This document shows positions 22,225-28,501 of a DNA stretch of 30,487 nucleotides, one piece after another; positions within the stretch are counted from its first letter, which is position 1; each line of letters starts with the position of its first letter. The stretch comes from Arcicella sp043769985. Its GTDB lineage: Bacteria; Bacteroidota; Bacteroidia; Cytophagales; Spirosomataceae. The notes beneath the pieces were generated by a model. It did not search any database. It was not told where the DNA came from and worked only from the letters and a program-made list of their open reading frames with translations. The position numbers were made by a program, and so were the translations under genes. The stretch covers positions 1 through 30,487 of the forward strand of contig JAYVIV010000281.1 of NCBI GenBank assembly GCA_043769985.1, in the 5' to 3' direction.

Positions 22225-24793
22225 AACTTCCCTCCTCCCCTGTTGATTCTGTTATTTCATTAATAACTATATCATTAGTTTCAGCTACGATTCCACCCGT
22301 TTCAACGACTTCTGCATCTAAAATCACTTCTTCTTCTGGTTCTTTCACGATTTTTGTTACCGAAGAAATTTCGTCTGATTCATTTTTTAAACGAATTAAC
22401 TTCACTCCTTGCGTATTCCGTCCCATTACACGAAGGTCAGCCACTGCCATACGAATTAAAATACCCGATTTTGTAATAATCATTAAATCATTACTATCTG
22501 TCACTTCCTTGATAGCCACCAAGTTACCCGTTTTTTCAGTAATATTTAGAGCCTTCACTCCTTTTCCTCCACGGTTTGTTAAACGATAATCTTCAACATC
22601 TGAACGTTTACCAAATCCTTTTTCTGAAACTACTAATAATTGTTGCGTTTCTGGATCTTCGATACAAACCATTCCGATGGCTTTTTCCATCAACTTTTCT
22701 TCATCAAGCCAAATACCTTTTACCCCTGCAGCTGAACGACCCATTGGGCGTACACGAGATTCTTCAAAACGAACTGAACGACCTGTATTGGTTGCAATAA
22801 TTACATGATTATTACCATTTGTTAAAGAAACATCCAATAAACGGTCATTTTCACGAATCGTAATGGCGATAATTCCATTCTGACGTGGACGTGAATATGC
22901 TTCTAAGGTAGTTTTCTTAATTGTTCCATCCTCAGTACACATTACAATAAAATTATTATTGATGTAATCTGGGTCAGTAATTGATTTGACGTTAATAACT
23001 GCACGGATAGAATCACCGTTTTCGATGTTCATTAAATTCTGAACTGGGCGACCTTTGGCAACTTTTGAACCTTCGGGAACTGCATATACTCTTAACCAGA
23101 AACATTTTCCTTTTTCGGTAAAGAATAATAACCAGTTGTGCATGGTAGCGGTGAAAAGATGTTCGGTATAATCGTTATCTTTTGTAGCAACCGCACGAGA
23201 ACCTACTCCTCCTCTATTTTGGGCTTTGTATTCTCCAATTGGCGTACGTTTAATATACCCTTGATTTGAAACGGTGATTAACATTTCATCATCCGCAATC
23301 ATATCTTCAACCGAGAATTCATCATCAGTCATGTTGATTTGCGTGCGACGAGCATCTCCGTAACGTTCTCTGATATCGATACATTCGTCTTTAATAATTT
23401 GCAATTGACGTTCTGGTTTTGCCAAAATGTCTTCTAAATCTTCGATGATACGCTTGATTTCTTCGTATTCTGCCACAATTTTATCACGCTCCATACCCGT
23501 CAAACGCTGCAAACGCATTTCGAGAATAGCTTTTGCTTGAATTTCAGACAATCCGAAATTAGCAATTAAACCCGCCTGAGCCGTATTTGGGTCACGAGAC
23601 TCACGGATGAGTTTGATAACGGCATCAAGATTGTCAAGGGCAATGATAAAACCTTCTAAGATATGAATTCTCTTTTGGGCTTCACGCAAATCATATTGTG
23701 TACGTCTGATTACAACCTCATTACGATGCTCAACAAAATGATGAATCAAATCCTTTAAGTTCAAGGTATAAGGGCGACCTTTCACAAGGGCAACATTATT
23801 CACCGAGAAGGAAGATTGAAGAGCGGATTGCTTATAAAGATTATTCAGAATTACGTTTGGAACGGCATCACGTTTTAAATCAAAAACGATACGCATTCCC
23901 TGACGGTCTGACTCATCACGAATTTCTGAAATTCCCTCAATTTTCTTATCATTCACCAAATCAGCACATTGTTTTATCAACGTTGCTTTATTGACCATGT
24001 AAGGAATTTCAGAGATAATAATCTGATCTTTACCCGTTTTAGAGGTTTCGAAAGTGGCATTTCCACGAACAACAATACGTCCACGACCAGTTTCAAAAGC
24101 ATTTTTCACGCCTGAAACACCATAAATCGTACCGCCCGTTGGAAAATCTGGGGCTTTGATATATTGCATCAAACCTTCAATCGTAATATCTCGGTCTTCG
24201 ATGTAGGCAATAATTCCTGTGATAACTTCCGTCAAATTATGCGGAGCCATATTGGTTGCCATACCTACGGCAATACCTGATGTTCCATTCAAAAGAAGGT
24301 TCGGAATTTTTGCAGGAAGAACCGTTGGCTCTTGGAGAGAATCATCAAAATTGGGTCTGAAATCAACAGTTTCTTTTCCTAAATCTCCCAATAATTCTTC
24401 GGCAATTCTTTTCAAACGTGCCTCAGTATAACGCATGGCAGCGGGTGAATCACCATCGACCGAACCAAAGTTTCCTTGACCGTCCACCAAAGGGTAACGC
24501 AAAGACCAGGGTTGAGCCATACGCACCATCGCATCATATACGGAGGTGTCGCCGTGTGGGTGAAATTTACCCAAAACCTCTCCTACGATACGAGCAGATT
24601 TCTTGTAGGATTTGTTATAATTAACACCCAATTCATCCATACCAAAAAGCACTCGGCGGTGAACTGGTTTGAGTCCATCACGGACATCTGGCAAAGCACG
24701 GGAAACAATCACGGACATTGAATAGTCAATGTACGCTCCCCGCATTTCGTCTTCAATATTAATGGGGATAATGTTACTGGTTTGTTCTGACAT
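22214..24793 (-). CDS. gyrA: DNA gyrase subunit A
   Basis: GyrA is the DNA-breaking and rejoining subunit of gyrase. 'RALPDVRDGLKPVHRRVLFGM' opens the winged-helix domain; 'FHPHGDTSVYDAMVRMAQPWSLRYPLVDGQGNFGS' is the quinolone-resistance region, with Thr83 and Asp87 in E. coli numbering; 'AAMRYTEARL' contains catalytic Tyr122. The C-terminal pinwheel has repeated blades and a degenerate GyrA box, 'LTNRGGKG'. The last 40 residues are acidic, ending 'GEEGSSEE'. 859 residues is normal. ParC is a less likely reading because of the GyrA box. It is the only gene between two repeat-containing intergenic regions. Confidence 0.95.
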   Translation of the reverse strand: MSEQTSNIIPINIEDEMRGAYIDYSMSVIVSRALPDVRDGLKPVHRRVLFGMDELGVNYNKSYKKSARIVGEVLGKFHPHGDTSVYDAMVRMAQPWSLRYPLVDGQGNFGSVDGDSPAAMRYTEARLKRIAEELLGDLGKETVDFRPNFDDSLQEPTVLPAKIPNLLLNGTSGIAVGMATNMAPHNLTEVITGIIAYIEDRDITIEGLMQYIKAPDFPTGGTIYGVSGVKNAFETGRGRIVVRGNATFETSKTGKDQIIISEIPYMVNKATLIKQCADLVNDKKIEGISEIRDESDRQGMRIVFDLKRDAVPNVILNNLYKQSALQSSFSVNNVALVKGRPYTLNLKDLIHHFVEHRNEVVIRRTQYDLREAQKRIHILEGFIIALDNLDAVIKLIRESRDPNTAQAGLIANFGLSEIQAKAILEMRLQRLTGMERDKIVAEYEEIKRIIEDLEDILAKPERQLQIIKDECIDIRERYGDARRTQINMTDDEFSVEDMIADDEMLITVSNQGYIKRTPIGEYKAQNRGGVGSRAVATKDNDYTEHLFTATMHNWLLFFTEKGKCFWLRVYAVPEGSKVAKGRPVQNLMNIENGDSIRAVINVKSITDPDYINNNFIVMCTEDGTIKKTTLEAYSRPRQNGIIAITIRENDRLLDVSLTNGNNHVIIATNTGRSVRFEESRVRPMGRSAAGVKGIWLDEEKLMEKAIGMVCIEDPETQQLLVVSEKGFGKRSDVEDYRLTNRGGKGVKALNITEKTGNLVAIKEVTDSNDLMIITKSGILIRMAVADLRVMGRNTQGVKLIRLKNESDEISSVTKIVKEPEEEVILDAEVVETGGIVAETNDIVINEITESTGEEGSSEE

Positions 24794-25105
24794 AGTATTT
24801 TTGAATGTGAGTGGCGTGGTAATTAAAAGTTAAAGATTAATAATTAAAAGTTAAAACACGGGTAGTGGATGAATTGAACTTGTAATTAGTTAAGTTTATT
24901 CTTAAAATTACTGAAAGAAATTATTGGATTTTTTTCTCTTTTTTGCCTTTGGAATTCAAGTAAAGATTTTAATAATCAATTAATAACAAAACAATGTTTA
25001 TTATTATGCTTATTATACAAATTTCGTAAAATTTGAGGTGTTTTGCAAATATTGAGACTAATAGATGCTTTGGTGAATGAGTTTTCGGTAAATTTGTTTA
25101 AAATC
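24794..25105. other. gyrA upstream region
   Basis: Just over 300 bp without a gene before the palindrome. It contains the heptad run at 24821-24855. I did not find an exact consensus promoter for gyrA on the minus strand. Confidence 0.4.
24821..24855. repeat. 7-nt-period repeat (aattaaa/agttaaa type) upstream of gyrA
   Basis: Five consecutive heptads; the pair aattaaa + agttaaa occurs at 24821 and again exactly 21 bp later at 24842. Another copy of the pair (last base changed) is at 28368-28381 before the DUF262 gene. Confidence 0.6.
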
Positions 25106-25208
25106 GTCTGAATTTGGATTCGTCAGATTAATCTGATTTTTTGGATTAACCTATGAGAGTATTTCCCCATCCTATTAATCCATTAATCAGACGAATCCAA
25201 GTTCAGAC
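25106..25208. repeat. Large palindromic element before the RNase gene
   Basis: 25106-25132 and 25182-25208 are reverse complements over 27 bp with two mismatches. The 49-bp centre also contains ggattaa (25143-25149) and its complement ttaatcc (25175-25181). In the left half GATT recurs at 25117, 25126, 25135 and 25144, exactly every 9 bp; the right half has AATC at 25177, 25185 and 25194. It ends 16 bp before the RNase ATG, so it is in the leader. Confidence 0.75.
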
Positions 25209-25224
25209 AAAATATCTCAAAAAT

Positions 25225-25746
25225 ATGACATTCCTAAAAAACTTTTTCCTCCTTTTTTTCCTTTTAACAGGCACTTTTTCGAGTTGCCAGCCTTCTGAAA
25301 AATCGACTCATAATCATGAAAAAAGGGCTTTTCAAGAGCAAAATGAGGGCGATTCTACGGAAAAACGTTCTAAAAAGCATCGAAAAAGGCATAAAAGGGA
25401 TAGAAATAGAGATGAAAACTCAAATTATGCCTCTGAGAATCGTTCGGAAGCTAATAAATCAGACATTCGTACTGGAAATGTGCCTGATAAGGCTTTGCGA
25501 GTTTTGAAGTATGTGCGTGAAAATGGCGTGGCGATGAATGGATATGTAGGTGGGCGACGATTCGGAAACTTCGAGAACCTCCTCCCGAAAAAGGATGCTT
25601 CGGGCAAAAGAATAGATTATCAAGAATGGGACGTTAATCCAAAAATACAAGGCAAAAATCGTGGAGCGGAAAGATTAGTTACTGGCTCAGATGGGAAGGG
25701 GTATTATACGAGTGATCATTATGGGAGTTTTATTTTAGTAGAGTGA
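25225..25746 (+). CDS. Lipoprotein ribonuclease of the N1/T1/barnase superfamily
   Basis: A 173-residue protein. Residues 1-20 are a lipoprotein signal ('FLLTGTFSSC', Cys21 as lipidation site). Residues 22-80 are a very charged linker with a dense basic run near 48-61. Residues 85-173 match microbial guanyl-specific RNases: 'GGRRFGNFENLLP', 'YQEWDVNP' (Glu134, general base), 'NRGAERLVTGSDG' (Arg146, Arg150) and 'YYTSDHYGSFILV' (His165, general acid). All catalytic residues of RNase Sa are in place. The ATG at 25225 gives the signal peptide; an earlier frame start at 25153 lies inside the palindrome. Probably an outer-membrane or secreted RNase; no barstar-like inhibitor is next to it. Confidence 0.85.
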   Translation: MTFLKNFFLLFFLLTGTFSSCQPSEKSTHNHEKRAFQEQNEGDSTEKRSKKHRKRHKRDRNRDENSNYASENRSEANKSDIRTGNVPDKALRVLKYVRENGVAMNGYVGGRRFGNFENLLPKKDASGKRIDYQEWDVNPKIQGKNRGAERLVTGSDGKGYYTSDHYGSFILVE

Positions 25747-25823
25747 GATTGCCGAATTATAAAATTAGTTGCAGATATAGGCTTAAATTAGTAAGGTTAT
25801 TAAAAATTTATGAAGATTTTTAA

Positions 25824-25952
25824 CATCACAATAAGTACGACAAGGATATTACAACAGAATATTGGCAAAATGCCAAACAACATAAAGAGTACGACAAAAC
25901 TTTCGTGTATTACAGAGTTGCCTACAAGCGTACTACCCCACCTTCCCATTGA
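25824..25952 (+). pseudogene. Possible C-terminal fragment of a lost gene
   Basis: After a TAA at 25821 the frame stays open for 42 codons and translates to a natural-looking, charged and aromatic stretch containing 'TTEYWQNAKQHKEYDKTF' and 'YYRVAYKRTT'. There is no start codon or ribosome site. The same 'YDKTF' coding segment recurs at 28348-28365. I do not recognise the parent protein. Confidence 0.3.
25882..25905. repeat. 24-bp dispersed repeat, copy 1
   Basis: Matches 28342-28365 at 22 of 24 bases; the core is agtacgacaaaactttcg here (25888-25905). It lies 153 bp before rloA. Confidence 0.6.
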
Positions 25953-26028
25953 CGAGAAGACGAGAAGTTGATTAAACACTCAAACATATTACACTTTTAA
26001 AATATGATATAATCACATCGAACTTTGC

Positions 26029-26036
26029 TATATTTG
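26029..26036 (+). promoter_or_regulatory. Probable -7 element for rloA-rloB
   Basis: TATATTTG, exact TAnnTTTG match, 22 bp before the rloA start. No clear -33 element. Confidence 0.5.
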
Positions 26037-26058
26037 TATAAATTTTACATAAAAATAT

Positions 26059-27381
26059 ATGTTGATAGAATTTAAAGTATCGAACTACCGCTCAATTGGC
26101 GAAGAGCAAATTTTAAGCCTGATTCCTGACTCTAAAAAAGGGGACTCATTAAATAATACAATAGTAAGAGGTAAACATAAAGCATTAAATGCAATTGCAA
26201 TATATGGTTCTAATGCAAGTGGAAAAACTAATTTATTACTATCAATGAGTCTTTTAGACAAACTTGTTCATTTATCTGCCCGTTCTTCATCTACAACTAA
26301 ACTACCTTATGACCCCTTCTTATTAAGAGATAGTTGGGAAAAAAAACCAACAAAATTTGAAATAACATTTATTATCAATGAAGATAGATATAGATTTGGT
26401 GTTGAGTTTTATGAAAATGAAATTGTTTCGGAATGGTTATGCAAAAAGGCAGTAGGTAGAGAAGTTGATTTATTTTTAAGACAAGGCGAAATCATAGAAA
26501 CATCATCTGCATTTAAAGGTAATTCCAAAATAATTGATTTGGCTATTGAAGCAACCAAACCGAATGCTTTATTTTTATCTACTTGTGATATGTTTAATAT
26601 TGAAGAAGCAAAAACCATCTTTCAATGGTTTAGACATTTTAATATGGTAGATGGGCTTAATACCGAAGACGAAATGCTAAATACCGTAAACCTATGGGAA
26701 GACGAAAAGTATAAAGATAAAATAAATCAATATTTTCAGAGGTTAAATTTGGGGGTATTAAATATTGACGTTTCATTTAAAGAATTTGTTTCTTCGGAAT
26801 TACCCAATAGTATTAATGAGAACACAAGAACTGAATTGATAAATCAGCTTAAAGGTAAAAAACGACCCATTGTTTCAGCCACCCACAAACTCTATAATAA
26901 ACAAGGTGCGGAAACGCAAAAAATTATTTCTTGGTCTCTAAAAGAAAGAGAGTCAGAAGGTACAAATAAAGCATTTCATTTAAGTGGACCAATTTTATGG
27001 GCTTTAATTAATGGTGGTGTTTTAATAATAGATGAAATTGAAGCGAAGCTACATCCAATTATGACCTTGGATACCATAAATCTATTTTTAAACAATGAAA
27101 CAAATCCAAATAGTGCTCAACTAATTTTTGCAACACACGACACTAATTTACTTTCCTACTCAAACCTTCGCAGAGACCAAATCTATTTTTCAGAAAAAAA
27201 CAAATGGGAATCAACTGAAATTTATTCGCTTTCTGATTTTGTTTATTTAGATAAATCTAACAAATTAAACAAAGAAAGACCTGATACGGATAAAGAAAAA
27301 AGGTATTTTGAGGGTCGCTATGGAGCTATACCAATGCTTTCTAACTTTTACTTACTAAATACTGAAAGTAATGGCAATTAA
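26059..27381 (+). CDS. rloA: RloA/AbiLi-type AAA15 ATPase
   Basis: A 440-residue ABC/SMC-like ATPase of the AAA15 family. 'LIEFKVSNYRSIGEEQILSL' is the classic N-terminus, 'IAIYGSNASGKTNLL' (residues 46-60) the Walker A, 'LSGPILWALINGGVLIIDEIEAKLHP' (about residues 308-330) the signature-like region and Walker B with catalytic Glu, and 'LIFATHDTNLL' the switch His. It overlaps rloB by 11 bp. RloA-RloB pairs were first seen as restriction-linked genes and correspond to the AbiL phage-abortive-infection system; the ATPase is thought to sense or regulate and RloB to be the effector. The neighbouring DUF262 nuclease supports a defence role. Confidence 0.88.
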   Translation: MLIEFKVSNYRSIGEEQILSLIPDSKKGDSLNNTIVRGKHKALNAIAIYGSNASGKTNLLLSMSLLDKLVHLSARSSSTTKLPYDPFLLRDSWEKKPTKFEITFIINEDRYRFGVEFYENEIVSEWLCKKAVGREVDLFLRQGEIIETSSAFKGNSKIIDLAIEATKPNALFLSTCDMFNIEEAKTIFQWFRHFNMVDGLNTEDEMLNTVNLWEDEKYKDKINQYFQRLNLGVLNIDVSFKEFVSSELPNSINENTRTELINQLKGKKRPIVSATHKLYNKQGAETQKIISWSLKERESEGTNKAFHLSGPILWALINGGVLIIDEIEAKLHPIMTLDTINLFLNNETNPNSAQLIFATHDTNLLSYSNLRRDQIYFSEKNKWESTEIYSLSDFVYLDKSNKLNKERPDTDKEKRYFEGRYGAIPMLSNFYLLNTESNGN

Positions 27382-28084
27382 AGGACAAGTACAAAAGAAA
27401 ACACATAAAGAATCGGAAGGGAGACCAAATAGAATAAGACGCTATAAATATTTATTCCTAATAGTCTGCGAAGATGAAAAAACAGAGCCTCTTTATTTTG
27501 AAAAGTTCCAAGCAAAATTTCCTGATGAAACTCTCTATTTAGAGGCAATTGGTACAGGACGAGACCCAAAAGGTGTAGTGGAACAAGCAATTCTTGAAAA
27601 AAAATCACTTTCCACTATTTCAAAGAGAGAGGTTGACGAAGTTTGGGTAGTATTTGATAAAGACGATGCCGATGAAAACGAAACAAAAATCAATAATTTT
27701 AACGAAGCATTTAAAATTGCAAAAAGAGAAAGATTTGAGATTGCATATAGCAATGAAGTATTTGAATTATGGTTATTATTGCATTTAATAGATGTTAATG
27801 GTGATAATCCAATTTCAAGAAATGAAATTTATAGTTTGTTAGCTTCTCAAATACAGAAAACATATAAATACAAACAATACGTTTATGAACATAGAAAACC
27901 AAATCCTAAAACAATTGAAATAATTTTTGAATTAGGCGATGTAGATTTAGCAATAAAAAGAGCAAACTCATTGTTAGATAAACATAAAAAAATAGACCCG
28001 ATTAAAGCAAATCCAAGCACAAGGGTACATCTACTTGTCCAAAAACTTAACGAATGGATAAGTTTTTATAACTTCGAGGCATAA
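27371..28084 (+). CDS. rloB: RloB-family protein (TOPRIM-like effector of AbiL/RloAB)
   Basis: A 237-residue protein with the RloB pattern: 'YLFLIVCEDEKTEPLYFEKF' (residues 27-46) carries the conserved Glu residues, and 'VDEVWVVFDKDDADE' (about residues 88-102) carries the DxD-type acidic cluster. Together they resemble the metal site of TOPRIM nucleases such as those in OLD proteins. 'IAYSNEVFELWLLLHL' is the next family motif, and the C-terminus is helical. It begins 11 bp inside rloA, so the two are translationally coupled. Nuclease activity is inferred from the fold, not shown. A 176-bp structured repeat starts 82 bp after its stop. Confidence 0.88.
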   Translation: MAIKGQVQKKTHKESEGRPNRIRRYKYLFLIVCEDEKTEPLYFEKFQAKFPDETLYLEAIGTGRDPKGVVEQAILEKKSLSTISKREVDEVWVVFDKDDADENETKINNFNEAFKIAKRERFEIAYSNEVFELWLLLHLIDVNGDNPISRNEIYSLLASQIQKTYKYKQYVYEHRKPNPKTIEIIFELGDVDLAIKRANSLLDKHKKIDPIKANPSTRVHLLVQKLNEWISFYNFEA

Positions 28085-28166
28085 AATAAGCACTTAAAAA
28101 CGCCAGCAGGTAACATAGTATTTATGAAAAAGGTGGTCGAACGTAAATCATTGAACATCAGTACAT
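28085..28166. other. Segment between rloB and repeat copy 1, with a possible truncated repeat end
   Basis: Contains acgccagcaggtaaca (28103-28118), a string I associate, from memory only, with one end of dispersed elements beside accessory genes in Bacteroidota. No complementary other end (of the gttatgggc kind) is seen nearby. Confidence 0.25.
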
Positions 28167-28342
28167 ATATTTCCTTGGCTGGTAGAACCACTCCGTCCCG
28201 TGGCTCGGTGTTGAACGGGGTCGCCCAGACCAGCCAACTTGCGAAAGCAAAAATTCGAACTTTACTATTTATAATTAATTAATATTCAAACACTTATATT
28301 GCTGTCGCAAGTTGTCTGGTGGGACACCAGCCACGGAGAAAA
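28167..28342 (+). repeat. 176-bp structured direct repeat, copy 1
   Basis: Same length as, and about 95% identical to (nine differences), 30202-30377. GC-rich ends and an AT-rich middle. Four complementary arms: 28175-28183, 28229-28237, 28312-28320, and 28326-28332. It also has a 16-bp stem with one mismatch (28229-28244 with 28305-28320), a TTGC-GAAA-GCAA tetraloop hairpin (28239-28250) and an outer pairing of 28191-28205 with 28329-28338. It has no ORF. Confidence 0.9.
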
Positions 28343-28365
28343 TAAAAAGTACGATAAAACTTTCG
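28342..28365. repeat. 24-bp dispersed repeat, copy 2
   Basis: Matches 25882-25905 at 22 of 24 bases and begins at the last base of the 176-bp repeat. It lies 136 bp before the DUF262 gene. Confidence 0.6.
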
Positions 28366-28445
28366 AAAATTAAAAGTTAACCAATACTCTGAAAACAACC
28401 TTAAGATTAATTTTCAAATAGAAATATACTAATCATGAACATGAT

Positions 28446-28479
28446 TTTGTATATAAACCGTTTATTAAAGTTAGATTTG
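28446..28479 (+). promoter_or_regulatory. Probable promoter of the DUF262 gene
   Basis: TTTG (28446-28449), 22-nt spacer, TAGATTTG (28472-28479). The spacer is slightly long. The start codon is 22 bp beyond the -7 box, so the gene has its own promoter. Confidence 0.55.
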
Positions 28480-28501
28480 CAAAATTGAAATAATAAAAGA
28501 T

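Larger units (their letters stand above)
25747..26058. other. Region between the RNase gene and rloA
   Basis: About 310 bp without an intact gene. It holds a possible gene fragment (25824-25952), one copy of a 24-bp repeat (25882-25905) and the rloA -7 element. Confidence 0.5.

Noticed and set aside
25153..25224. Upstream start for the RNase
   Set aside because: It would translate the palindrome and bury the lipoprotein signal.
26059..28084. PARIS system (AriA-AriB)
   Set aside because: The ATPase type is similar, but the second gene has RloB motifs rather than DUF4435.
28167..28342. Retron ncRNA (msr-msd)
   Set aside because: No reverse transcriptase in the window and two nearly identical copies flank a nuclease gene instead.
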